Shown here piece by piece: positions 8,920-16,551 of a DNA stretch of 64,000 nt. Every line of letters starts with the position of its first letter. The first letter of the stretch is position 1. Source of the stretch: Gammaproteobacteria bacterium TMED1 (lineage in GTDB: Bacteria > Pseudomonadota > Gammaproteobacteria > Pseudomonadales > Azotimanducaceae); NCBI GenBank assembly GCA_002167855.2, contig NHBG02000020.1, positions 324,173 to 388,172 of the forward strand. Reading direction: 5' to 3'. Made by a program: the position numbers and the translations under genes. The notes under the pieces were generated by a model that saw only the letters and a program-made list of their open reading frames with translations, was not told where the DNA came from and did no database searches.

Positions 8920-9819
8920 TTGATTATAAAAGCACCCCCGTGGTTTGATCGTTACGTAACGGTAGCTGCGTCTGATCATTCGATTCCTGTCAATGACTGC
9001 AGCATCCATTATCGAAAGTGGCAAAAAGACAGTGATTCCGACAAACCAACGTTACTATTTGTGCATGGAAATGGCGCTAATCTTCACTGGTGGGATTTTA
9101 TTGCTCCTGCATTCCTGGAAAATTGCAACGTTGTCGCAATTGATCTCTCCGGTTCAGGTGATAGCGAACACAGGAATGAGTATTCGCTTGAAGTTTTCGC
9201 TCAGGAGATAATCGGAGTTTGCGAGGATGCAAACCTTAGAAATATTACGGTAGTAGGGCATAGCTTTGGGGGTAGCGTTGCACGCTCATGCGCTTTTTTA
9301 AATCCCGGTTTTTTTTCTCAGCTGATTATGGTGGATAGTAGCTTTGAACAACGGAGAGATCGCGCGGTAACGCTTAGAAAAAAAAAGCCTATTGGGAGGT
9401 ATTACGCTAGTTTAGCGGAAGCAAAAAAACGCTTTAAATTACGTCCCTCCCAACCTTGCTTAAACCGTTATATCCTTGACTATATTGCAGGTCATTCCTT
9501 AATAAAGACGGTATCAGGCTATTATTTTAAATTGGATCAGCAAATTTTTAAAAAAATGAAGCAAAGCGGCTTGCCCGACGCTCTATCCATGCTTAAGGAT
9601 ATATCTTGTCCCGTGGGATTAATTTATGGAGAAAAAAGCCGATTTTTTACTTCTCATAGCATCCAAATTTTGGAGCGAGTCATACCAAGCTCTCATATTT
9701 TAAGTATAAGAAATGCTCACCACCATCTATTTCTAGAATATCCAGAAAAATTTATTGAATCTCTGGGTAAACTCACGGTCCTGATGACTCCAACTGATCC
9801 ACCAATTGATTCGCCTTAG
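8920..9819 (+). CDS. Alpha/beta-hydrolase fold protein
   Basis: A 299-residue alpha/beta hydrolase. LLFVHGNGANLHWW (about 46-58) is the oxyanion-hole HG region, VVGHSFGGSV holds nucleophile Ser115, and NAHHHLFLEYPEKF near the C-terminus supplies the catalytic histidine. The acid is probably the aspartate or glutamate of the LIYGEKSRF strand region. There is no signal peptide. Translation must start at TTG, since no in-frame ATG precedes the HG motif closely. The last 47 bases overlap the convergent small gene on the other strand. Substrate is unknown. Confidence 0.8.
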   Translation: MIIKAPPWFDRYVTVAASDHSIPVNDCSIHYRKWQKDSDSDKPTLLFVHGNGANLHWWDFIAPAFLENCNVVAIDLSGSGDSEHRNEYSLEVFAQEIIGVCEDANLRNITVVGHSFGGSVARSCAFLNPGFFSQLIMVDSSFEQRRDRAVTLRKKKPIGRYYASLAEAKKRFKLRPSQPCLNRYILDYIAGHSLIKTVSGYYFKLDQQIFKKMKQSGLPDALSMLKDISCPVGLIYGEKSRFFTSHSIQILERVIPSSHILSIRNAHHHLFLEYPEKFIESLGKLTVLMTPTDPPIDSP

Positions 9820-9946
9820 TTTCGAGTTCCGCAATAAGTTCTTTGGTAACATGAACAGAAAGTGCAACGGCTCGTTTTGGACCAAGTTTTCTTAAACCAG
9901 AGGCAATATCCTCAGCAAGGAGTTTTATTTCATTTGGGTTGCCCAT
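9773..9946 (-). CDS. Small hypothetical protein (57 residues)
   Basis: The ORF track starts this at 9955, but AAAGGA lies eight bases before the second ATG (9946), so translation more likely begins MGNPNEIKLLAED. The product is helical and charged, with a predicted amphipathic C-terminal helix (ELIAELETKANQLVDQL) that could be a short coiled coil. It overlaps the 3' end of the hydrolase gene tail-to-tail and is divergent from the 90-residue gene at 10041. I recognise no family. The ribosome-binding site and soluble composition make it more credible than a shadow ORF. Confidence 0.55.
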   Translation of the reverse strand: MGNPNEIKLLAEDIASGLRKLGPKRAVALSVHVTKELIAELETKANQLVDQLESSGP

Positions 9947-10040
9947 CGCGCTCATCCTTTAGATTTGATAATTCATTATGATACCTTAAGGCCTGCAAAC
10001 TGTCTCTGGCGACAACTTATACAATTCCTGGAAAAAGCTT

Positions 10041-10313
10041 ATGCCGAAAGTTACAGTAAATTACCGTGGTGCCATACTAACCGTCGAATCAGATGACGAT
10101 GAAGGCCGACTATTAATTAACGGGCTCATTCGAGCGCGAATCAAATTAACACCAACAACACGATTAACATCTACTGTGCAAACAGACTACGAGTGGCATG
10201 AATTAATCGAGGGAACAATAAAACGAAAAGCTGGTAAAGTAACGCTTGCTATTCATGCAAATAATGTTGAGATCGCCTTGGAGACTTTCTCACTACAGAC
10301 CTATTTGGAATAA
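10041..10313 (+). CDS. Hypothetical protein (90 residues)
   Basis: A small protein of unknown function starting MPKVTVNYRGAIL. It alternates hydrophobic and polar residues in a way that suggests a mostly beta-strand fold (VTVNYRGAILTVES, KVTLAIHANNVEIALETF), with no membrane segment and no cysteines. The ribosome-binding site is weak. It is divergent from the 57-residue gene and followed by about 100 bases before the promoter of the small-RNA unit. No family recognised. Confidence 0.55.
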   Translation: MPKVTVNYRGAILTVESDDDEGRLLINGLIRARIKLTPTTRLTSTVQTDYEWHELIEGTIKRKAGKVTLAIHANNVEIALETFSLQTYLE

Positions 10314-10414
10314 GGAAACAACAAAATTTTATGGGATACAGTAACTCTCAATCTAAGTAATATTTCAGTTATCCAATTTTGACTGAGCGTTCAAATATAA
10401 CCTTATTTAAGTCT

Positions 10415-10443
10415 TTGACAGTTAGGGGCTGCTAGTTTATAAA
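10415..10443 (+). promoter_or_regulatory. Sigma-70 promoter of the orphan RNA
   Basis: TTGACA at 10415-10420 and TATAAA at 10438-10443 are separated by exactly 17 bases. This is the closest match to consensus that I found in the window. No protein gene on the plus strand follows. The next feature in this direction is the hairpin-rich unit ending at an intrinsic terminator, so this promoter probably drives a non-coding RNA from about 10450. Confidence 0.8.
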
Positions 10444-10449
10444 TTAGTT

Positions 10450-10652
10450 AATGATTTTGCAGATTGTTACCGTGCTCGCAGTTCTATCCAGGGGGAACCG
10501 CCAAGCGCGCCCATGGTACCCTGAGTTTGTAAGGAGGTGATCCCATTAATAGTCAATCTATTAGGGGAGCCTCCGAGTTAAACTAGCGTTTTCTCGGAGT
10601 CTGCTCCCCATACGTATGACGAAGCCCTGGGGGATCCCTCCCAGGGCTTTTT
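10450..10652 (+). ncRNA. Putative orphan small RNA of about 200 nt carrying an anti-16S-tail segment
   Basis: Bounded by a consensus sigma-70 promoter and a strong intrinsic terminator, with no open frame longer than 14 codons that fits a start. Reading 5' to 3' there is hairpin 1 (CAGGG at 10489-10493 with CCCTG at 10519-10523, plus ACC/GGT inside), then about 40 apparently unpaired bases. Hairpin 2 follows (GGGGAG and CTCCGAG pairing CTCGGAG and CTCCCC, 10564-10609), then the terminator. The unpaired stretch contains TAAGGAGGTGATCC (10530-10543), the exact complement of the 3'-terminal 14 bases of gammaproteobacterial 16S rRNA. I compared it by eye with 6S, SRP, RNase P and tmRNA and saw no match. 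A very short reading frame beginning GTGATCCCA inside the SD-like element is the alternative. Confidence 0.65.
10623..10652 (+). terminator. Intrinsic terminator of the orphan RNA
   Basis: A perfect nine-base stem, AGCCCTGGG with CCCAGGGCT around an eight-base loop, runs straight into five T. It ends the plus-strand RNA. Because an A-run precedes metR's stop on the other strand, it may also help end the metR transcript arriving from the right. Confidence 0.9.
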
Positions 10653-10661
10653 AAATGAGGG

Positions 10662-11579
10662 TTAAGCAACTTTGATCCCAGCTAAATTATTAAAGCAAGT
10701 TTCCTTAGATGTTAGGATAAATTCTTCCATAAAGGGATGGGTTAACTGATCTTCACGAATAGCAGCAAAAAGCGTGCTCCAAAGGCCTCGATCGCCAAGC
10801 GGAATAGCGTCAATCGTCTGGCGCTCAAGGTATTCTGTGAGTGCCCAATTAGGCAAAGCAGCAACACCCCTTCCATTTGCCACCAGCTGAACCATCATAG
10901 GAGTGAGCTCAGCTGTACGCACACTCTCTGGCTGAATATCATCCAAATCCAGAAATCTTCTGAATATATCAAGTCGGTTTCTATCAACCGGATAGGTAAT
11001 TAGGACTTGATTCTTGAAATCACTAGGCAAAACGTAAGGCTGCGAGCGAAAAATATGATTGACAGGGATGGCAAGCATCGACTCGTACTTAAAAAGTGGG
11101 ATATATTTTAAGCCAGGTAAATCTAGAGGATCTGACGTAATCACTAAATCCAAATCCCCTCGACTCAGCGCTGGAATTGGCTCAAAACTGAAACCACCAG
11201 TTAAATCCAACTCAACGTCTGGCCAATCACCACGATACTTATCGATTGCGGGTAACAACCATTGAAAGCAGCTATGACACTCGATGCAGATATGTAATCT
11301 TCCAGTTTCCCCCCCAGCCAACCGAGCTATATCCCTCTCAGCCCCACGAACCAAAGGAAGAATATCATCTGCAAGCCTAAGCAAAACTCGTCCAGCGCTC
11401 GTAAATGTCGGAGGCTTGGTCTTGCGAGCGAACAACTTACAGCCTAATTTATCCTCAAGATCTTTTAGTTGGTGCGACAAAGCAGATTGCGTCAAGGATA
11501 GCCGGTCGGCTGCCTCGACTAAACTGCCAGTATCACGTAAAGCTACCAATGTTCGCATATGCCTGAATTCAATCATCAA
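10662..11579 (-). CDS. metR: LysR-family regulator MetR
   Basis: A 305-residue LysR-type regulator closely resembling MetR, the homocysteine-responsive activator of methionine synthesis genes. N-terminal helix-turn-helix: LVEAADRLSLTQSALSHQLKDLE. MetR-like effector-domain features are RLHICIECHSCFQWLLPA, DLDLVITSD, LITYPVDRNRLDIFRRFL and GRGVAALPNWAL. No metE or metH is adjacent, which is unusual because metR commonly sits divergent from its target. The gene follows the small membrane gene and moeA on the same strand, after 144 bases with no recognisable MetR box. Confidence 0.85.
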   Translation of the reverse strand: MMIEFRHMRTLVALRDTGSLVEAADRLSLTQSALSHQLKDLEDKLGCKLFARKTKPPTFTSAGRVLLRLADDILPLVRGAERDIARLAGGETGRLHICIECHSCFQWLLPAIDKYRGDWPDVELDLTGGFSFEPIPALSRGDLDLVITSDPLDLPGLKYIPLFKYESMLAIPVNHIFRSQPYVLPSDFKNQVLITYPVDRNRLDIFRRFLDLDDIQPESVRTAELTPMMVQLVANGRGVAALPNWALTEYLERQTIDAIPLGDRGLWSTLFAAIREDQLTHPFMEEFILTSKETCFNNLAGIKVA

Positions 11580-11723
11580 TTATGATCATTTTTCTAGGTG
11601 TTTGAGATCTATCGTATTTCAGTTAGATATAATTCTCTCACTCTCCAAATAGATCTCTTAAGGAGACGTAACTTCAACATGGAATCAATTGATTGAGATA
11701 ACTATAATCCCATATTTAACTAA

Positions 11724-11903
11724 TTATGCCAGAAAAAAAATAACCAAATAAATCAAAGGGAACAAAATCAAGCAGTAACAAACAATGTTATTTGTGACAG
11801 GCCATTTTTCCTCCTGGCTCACGGGCAAGATTTCGCCGAAAACCAGCCAAAGACAGCAACCCGTAATTAGTGCAAGTATTAAACTGAACAGTATTAAACT
11901 CAT
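11724..11903 (-). CDS. Small two-helix membrane protein (59 residues), absent from ORF track
   Basis: Translating the minus strand from the ATG at 11903 gives MSLILFSLILALITGCCLW..., then a short polar connector (EILPVSQEEKWPV), then a second hydrophobic helix ending FPLIYLVIFFLA. It is one residue under the track's cut-off. AGGGG lies nine bases before the ATG, and the gene starts 12 bases after moeA's stop, so it is probably the third gene of a moaB-moeA operon. No family recognised; a membrane role is inferred from hydrophobicity only. Confidence 0.6.
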   Translation of the reverse strand: MSLILFSLILALITGCCLWLVFGEILPVSQEEKWPVTNNIVCYCLILFPLIYLVIFFLA

Positions 11904-11915
11904 ACCTTCTATCCC

Positions 11916-13133
11916 CTAAACAAGGTAATACTTTATTTTATCCCCATACTGAATCCGCTGCCCAATATCTGCTTCTGCAAGGGCATCAGCCCAAACGACT
12001 GAGGATATTATTCCAGAGCCTTGATCATCATATTTACTAAGCCAAACCTCTCCTAAAGAGTTCACGGAAAGCCTTACCCTCAAGTATTCGCGTCTACTCC
12101 CAGCCTGGAATTCAAAATCTGATAACCCATAATAGTAATTGGCTAAAGGCCGATTACCTCCTTGCAACGCAATAAGATAAGGTTTAGCAATCATAAGGAA
12201 AGTAACGAATGTAGATACAGGATTGCCTGGCAGGCCGAAAAATGGTTTCCCATTTACGCTACCAAATGCCAGAGGCTTCCCCGGCTTTATTGCCAATTGC
12301 CAAAGATCCAGAGATCCAAGGGATTCGACGGCTACTCGAACATGGTCCTCTTCACCCACTGAAACACCGCCAGTACAAAGTATGCAGTCACTGCTATTAG
12401 CTGCTTCCATAAGCGCTGTGCGAGTAGCTTCAAAGTCATCCTCGATAATTCCAATATCTATCACTTTCATACCAAGTTCTCGCAAAAGCCCAGCAAGAGT
12501 GTATCGATTGCCATTATATATTTTTCCTGGCGCTAAATCATTTGGCGGCTCAACTAACTCGTTACCTGTAGAAATAATTGCGATCTCCAATGGACGAAAT
12601 ATATCTAGCCGAGAAAGCCCGACCGAGGCGATCAGTCCAAGATCCTTAGGCATTATGCGATGACCTGCAGAGAATATAATCTGCCCCTTCTTAATATCCT
12701 GTCCTTGCGGTCGAACATTTTCGCCAAAAGATGGGAGCTTATTAATTGTGACCAGATTATCGTTCGAAGAAGTATTCTCCTGAATTACGACGGAATCCGA
12801 ACCTTGAGGCATGGGTGCTCCGGTAAAAATTCTTACTACAGTTTTGGAAGCAAGAGGTTTACCCACAACACCAGCAGGAATTCTATTACTAACTCTGTAC
12901 CTTTTACCCACAGCTATAGAATCCAGTCGAACCGCGTATCCGTCCATCGCACTAGTGTCTACTGGCGGAATAAATACTTGCGATCTTATATCTTCCGCAA
13001 GATATTTACCTGAGCTTTCATCTAAGTTTACCTCAAGACGACTAAGTGTGGGGTTCACACAATCAAGTAGCTCCTCAATAACCCTATCTACCTCAGACAA
13101 CGAGAGTGCCATATTTTTTCGGTACTTACTCAC
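11916..13133 (-). CDS. moeA: Molybdopterin molybdenumtransferase MoeA
   Basis: Inserts molybdate into adenylylated molybdopterin in the last step of molybdenum cofactor synthesis (cytosol). The 405 residues match MoeA. Signatures are PPVDTSAMDGYAVR near the N-terminus, IFTGAPMPQGSDSVV, the MoCF domain with ISTGNELVEP and CTGGVSVGEEDHVR, GKPFFGLPGNPVSTFVTF, and the small C-terminal domain. The likely start is GTG, overlapping moaB's stop as TAGTG with AAAGG nine bases upstream. An ATG seven codons on (MALSLSEVD) is possible. Co-transcribed with moaB. Confidence 0.93.
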   Translation of the reverse strand: MSKYRKNMALSLSEVDRVIEELLDCVNPTLSRLEVNLDESSGKYLAEDIRSQVFIPPVDTSAMDGYAVRLDSIAVGKRYRVSNRIPAGVVGKPLASKTVVRIFTGAPMPQGSDSVVIQENTSSNDNLVTINKLPSFGENVRPQGQDIKKGQIIFSAGHRIMPKDLGLIASVGLSRLDIFRPLEIAIISTGNELVEPPNDLAPGKIYNGNRYTLAGLLRELGMKVIDIGIIEDDFEATRTALMEAANSSDCILCTGGVSVGEEDHVRVAVESLGSLDLWQLAIKPGKPLAFGSVNGKPFFGLPGNPVSTFVTFLMIAKPYLIALQGGNRPLANYYYGLSDFEFQAGSRREYLRVRLSVNSLGEVWLSKYDDQGSGIISSVVWADALAEADIGQRIQYGDKIKYYLV

Positions 13134-13636
13134 TAATGAGAACCTTTTTTGATTAGCTCTGCAAAATTACAGGGTCGATGGTTTATATCTAGCTGATCCT
13201 TAAGAATCTTAAGCCAAGCGGTCTTACATGCGCCTGGGGATCCTGGTATGCAGAAAACTAGGCTACCGTTTGCCATGCCTCCTACGGCTCTGGATTGCAG
13301 AGTGGACGTACCAATTTCTTCATAGGAAACAGCTCGAAACAGCTCACCAAATCCATCAATTCTCGAATCCAGTAAAGGCTTAATCGCTTCGGGAGTTGAG
13401 TCTCTAGAAGTGAAACCCGTTCCTCCGGTTATAAGTATCACCTCTATCCCTGGACTAGCTATCCAAGTCGATACCCTTGAGCGAAGGAGATATAGATCAT
13501 CTTTCTCAATTTCATATCCAATCAAATTATGGCCATCCTCTTCCAGTACTTCGCAAAGATACTGACCAGACGTATCAGTATCTCTAGTGCGAGTGTCCGA
13601 TACTGTTAATACCGCAACATTTAAGGGCTCAGGCAT
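13133..13636 (-). CDS. moaB: Molybdenum cofactor biosynthesis protein MoaB
   Basis: MoaB/MogA-family molybdopterin adenylyltransferase-type protein, 167 residues. Recognisable segments are VLTVSDTRTRDTDTSG, LITGGTGFTSRDSTPEAI, FRAVSYEEIGTSTLQSRAVGG, and the MoaB-type ending FCIPGSPGACKTAW...NHRPCNFAEL, which resembles E. coli MoaB more than MogA. It is the first gene of the moaB-moeA unit, starting 58 bases before the start of the PatB-type gene's 3' end. No other cofactor genes (moaA, moaC, mobA) are in the window. Confidence 0.9.
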   Translation of the reverse strand: MPEPLNVAVLTVSDTRTRDTDTSGQYLCEVLEEDGHNLIGYEIEKDDLYLLRSRVSTWIASPGIEVILITGGTGFTSRDSTPEAIKPLLDSRIDGFGELFRAVSYEEIGTSTLQSRAVGGMANGSLVFCIPGSPGACKTAWLKILKDQLDINHRPCNFAELIKKGSH

Positions 13637-13693
13637 ATTGAACTCCAGCAGTGAATGTTTCTAACTAAGAATCTGAATTCTTTATTGTAGCCA

Positions 13694-14848
13694 CTAGCTA
13701 CTATAGTGACTATTACCGAAATGCTTATCGACTGCCTGAGCTATCCGATCCCAAGCTTCTGTGAGAATTGCTCGTGGACACCCAAAGTTTAAGCGCATAA
13801 ACCCTGGTCCTCCGAATTCCTCACCATCCGACAAACCAACTCCAGCTTCTTCAAAAAAAGATGGTGCATCATCAAGTTTCAGCCCCCTCACATCGAGCCA
13901 AGCTAGGTAAGTAGCCTCGACTTTATTCATTTTGATCCCAGGTATTTCTTCGACTCGCTTTTCGCAGTAATCTCTATTTCCCTGTAAATATTTAAGAACC
14001 TGACGCCGCCAAGATTCGCAGTCACGATATGCAGATATCATCGCAGTGTAGGAAAAGAGACTAACGTCTCCAACAACACCCTGACTAGCTGCTAAAAATT
14101 TTTCACGTAATGCCTGATTTTTAATTATCGCAATGCCGCCACCAATACCCGCTATATTGTAAGTCTTTCCAGGACTAATTAAGGTCACCAAATTCTCTTC
14201 AATTCTCTCATCGACCTTCGCTAAGGGTATATGAGTTCTTCCATCGAATACTAGATCGCAATGAATTTCATCTGAACAAACTAACATGTCATGATTTAGA
14301 CAAAGATCAACAATCTCTCGAAGTTCCGAGAAACTCAGCACCCTACCAATAGGATTAAAAGGGTTGCAGAGTAATAGGAGCCGGCTTTTAGCAGTAATGG
14401 CATTACGAAGCGCAAACAAAGGGTATTGGTAGCCTCGGCTAGCTGGCTCGGTATCGATTCTAATGAGTTTACGACCACTGGTCTCTGGCGCCTTAAGAAA
14501 TGGAGGATAAATTGGCGCCGCAGTTATCACAGACTCATCTGGCTGGACCCATGATCTGCAGACCGTATTTAGACCCTGGACAACGCCAGGTATGAACAGG
14601 ATCTCATTGTGTTCTACTGACCAGTCATAACTATCTTTAAGCCGCTCGACGATTACTGCTCTTAATTCATCCGGAGCATCTGTGTACCCGAAATCCCCCG
14701 AGTCTGAACGTTCTTTTAGAAAATCGCTAATAGCTTGGGGAGCCTTGAAATCCATATCAGCAATCCACATAGCTAACACATCAGTATCCCTGTACTTCAT
14801 CCACTTGGTGCTGTCCTTCCTATCAATCACTAGGTCAAAATTATCCAT
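13694..14848 (-). CDS. PatB/MalY-type PLP C-S lyase (cystathionine beta-lyase-like)
   Basis: Fold-type I PLP enzyme of the MalY/PatB group, which typically cleaves cystathionine or other cysteine conjugates. 384 residues. Diagnostic segments are MWIADMDFKAPQAI, FGYTDAPDEL, VVQGLNTVCRSW, CNPFNPIGRVLS, CSDEIHCDLVF and SPGKTYNIAGIGGG (the lysine is the PLP attachment site), with RLNFGCPRAILTEA at the end. Divergent from msrA across 71 bases. With the SAM-II-controlled enzyme at 16.5 kb it suggests a sulfur amino acid locus; beta-lyase activity is family knowledge, not proven here. Confidence 0.85.
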   Translation of the reverse strand: MDNFDLVIDRKDSTKWMKYRDTDVLAMWIADMDFKAPQAISDFLKERSDSGDFGYTDAPDELRAVIVERLKDSYDWSVEHNEILFIPGVVQGLNTVCRSWVQPDESVITAAPIYPPFLKAPETSGRKLIRIDTEPASRGYQYPLFALRNAITAKSRLLLLCNPFNPIGRVLSFSELREIVDLCLNHDMLVCSDEIHCDLVFDGRTHIPLAKVDERIEENLVTLISPGKTYNIAGIGGGIAIIKNQALREKFLAASQGVVGDVSLFSYTAMISAYRDCESWRRQVLKYLQGNRDYCEKRVEEIPGIKMNKVEATYLAWLDVRGLKLDDAPSFFEEAGVGLSDGEEFGGPGFMRLNFGCPRAILTEAWDRIAQAVDKHFGNSHYSS

Positions 14849-14919
14849 GATGCTATTTTGGCTTAAAGATCAGATATACTACCAGTATTATTCAGAGGAA
14901 AAGTACCGGATAGCCATAT

Positions 14920-15561
14920 ATGAATTTCTTAAGGAAACTCAAACTACCAGATAAGACCACAGCCCTACCTGGACGAAATGAAACACTGGAGGTCCCCGAT
15001 TACCATTTTGTAAACAGGAAATCGATCAAACCGCCTTTCTCAAACGAACTCCAAACAATAATTTTTGGCATGGGTTGTTTCTGGGGTGCCGAGAGAATCT
15101 TCTGGGAGCAAGATGGTGTGCATGTAACAGCGGTTGGCTACGCCGGCGGGATTACCCCAAACCCGACTTACGAGGAGGTATGTTCTGGACTTACGGGACA
15201 TAGCGAGGTGGTTCTTGTCGTTTTTAATCAACGTCAAATAACATTTCAAACTCTACTTTCTATGTTTTGGGAGGGTCACAACCCAACGCAAGGGATGCGA
15301 CAAGGGAACGATATCGGAACACAATATCGTTCCGGTATATATACATTTTCAAAGGAACAACAAACCTTGGCTGAGGCAAGTAGAGAAATTTTTCACGGCG
15401 CTTTAGCGGTCAAGGGGTTCCCTGCGATAACCACTGAAATTTATCCAGCACCAACATTTTATTACGCGGAGCACGACCATCAGCAGTATCTCGCAAAGGT
15501 ACCTAATGGCTATTGCGGCTTAGGCGGAACTGGAGTTACGTATAAAGCTGAAACTAATTGA
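14920..15561 (+). CDS. msrA: Peptide-methionine (S)-S-oxide reductase MsrA
   Basis: Repairs oxidised methionine in proteins, using thioredoxin. 213 residues with the catalytic [61 protein letters not shown], a HDHQQYL segment and [10 protein letters not shown] near the C-terminus, whose cysteine is the likely resolving residue. The N-terminal 45 residues are an extension also seen in E. coli-type MsrA. Convergent with purC, leaving only nine bases between stops. Confidence 0.95.
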   Translation: MNFLRKLKLPDKTTALPGRNETLEVPDYHFVNRKSIKPPFSNELQTIIFGMGCFWGAERIFWEQDGVHVTAVGYAGGITPNPTYEEVCSGLTGHSEVVLVVFNQRQITFQTLLSMFWEGHNPTQGMRQGNDIGTQYRSGIYTFSKEQQTLAEASREIFHGALAVKGFPAITTEIYPAPTFYYAEHDHQQYLAKVPNGYCGLGGTGVTYKAETN

Positions 15562-15570
15562 ACCTGTATT

Positions 15571-16479
15571 TCAAGCCGTCAAACGTTGATAAGCCTCTTC
15601 ATAACGCATTAACGTATTATCAATAACTTCCTGAGGAAGAGCAGGTCCGGGGAACTCTTTATCCCACTCAGCGCTATCAACCAGGGTCTGCGTGTAATTT
15701 CGCACATATTGCTTATCAAAACTATTTTGCTCCGTGCCGGGCTCCCACTCTTGTGCTGGCCAAAAACGTGAGCTGTCAGGAGTCAAAACCTCATCAATAA
15801 GTACTGGAACTTCAGAGTTTTCTAACAATCCAAATTCAAATTTGGTATCTGCAATAATAATTCCTCTCTCCCGCGCGTACTCTCGACCTGTATTATAAAT
15901 TTGTAGCGATAGGTCTTTTATTGACTCCATCAGAGAGTACCCTACCAACTCACAGGCTTCTTCAAAACTGATATTTTCATCATGCCCCTCTTCTGCTTTG
16001 GTCGAAGGCGTGAATATCGGTGTTTCTATACGATCGCTGTTGACCATATGCTCGGGCAGGGTGATTCCGCAAACCTTACCAGTCTTCTGATAATCTTTGT
16101 AACCACTTCCAGTGAGATAACCTCGAACAATACACTCAACAGGCACGACATTAGTCTTTCTACAAATCATAATACGCCCTTCCAGGCTTTCTATCTCTTG
16201 CTTGCTAAGACCATCGATATCTGAGGGGTCTGTAGAAATCAAATGATGGGACATCGAGTCCCCAAAATAGTCGAACCAAAACTTGGAAATTTTTGTGAGC
16301 AACACACCCTTCCCTGGTATCCCATTAGACAAAACAACATCAAAAACACTCACACGATCACTAGCGATAATTAAAATTCCATCTTCCCCATTTGATAGTT
16401 TCATGTCATATAAATCTCTAACCTTACCCGTTCTCTTATTGGGGAGAGGAAGATTCGTCGTCATTAATGCCTGTTCCAA
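15571..16479 (-). CDS. purC: Phosphoribosylaminoimidazole-succinocarboxamide synthase PurC
   Basis: Condenses CAIR with aspartate (ATP-dependent) in purine synthesis. At 302 residues it is the longer eukaryote-like SAICAR synthetase rather than the 240-residue E. coli type. Motifs: KRTGKVRDLYDM, ILIIASDRVSVFDVVL, VECIVRGYLTGSGYKDY, and IADTKFEFGLL followed by DEVLTPDSSRFWP. The track's start is TTG with AAGGA about eight bases upstream; an ATG five codons later (MTTNLPLP) is the alternative. It lies 72 bases downstream of the sulfhydrylase-like gene on the same strand and may share its riboswitch-controlled transcript. Confidence 0.93.
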   Translation of the reverse strand: MEQALMTTNLPLPNKRTGKVRDLYDMKLSNGEDGILIIASDRVSVFDVVLSNGIPGKGVLLTKISKFWFDYFGDSMSHHLISTDPSDIDGLSKQEIESLEGRIMICRKTNVVPVECIVRGYLTGSGYKDYQKTGKVCGITLPEHMVNSDRIETPIFTPSTKAEEGHDENISFEEACELVGYSLMESIKDLSLQIYNTGREYARERGIIIADTKFEFGLLENSEVPVLIDEVLTPDSSRFWPAQEWEPGTEQNSFDKQYVRNYTQTLVDSAEWDKEFPGPALPQEVIDNTLMRYEEAYQRLTA

Positions 16480-16551
16480 AGTTTTTGTCCTTATAGTAAA
16501 GAGTTACATTCTACAGAAACGATCAAATTCGAAAAAGAAAATGTTTTTATA

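Noticed and set aside
10530-10543. Fragment of an rRNA operon in reverse orientation
   Set aside because: Identity to the 16S complement stops sharply after 14 bases on the internal side, so this is not a broken rDNA copy.
10450-10652. Orphan RNA as 6S, SRP, tmRNA or RNase P RNA
   Set aside because: Length would suit 6S, but the 5' and 3' ends do not pair into the long closing stem and no ygfA follows. Conserved cores of SRP, tmRNA and RNase P are not visible.
10617-10655. 12-codon frame MTKPWGIPPRAF over the terminator
   Set aside because: It lies entirely in the terminator hairpin and has no ribosome site.
12223-13152. ORFs antisense to moeA
   Set aside because: Contained in moeA, which has clear family motifs throughout.
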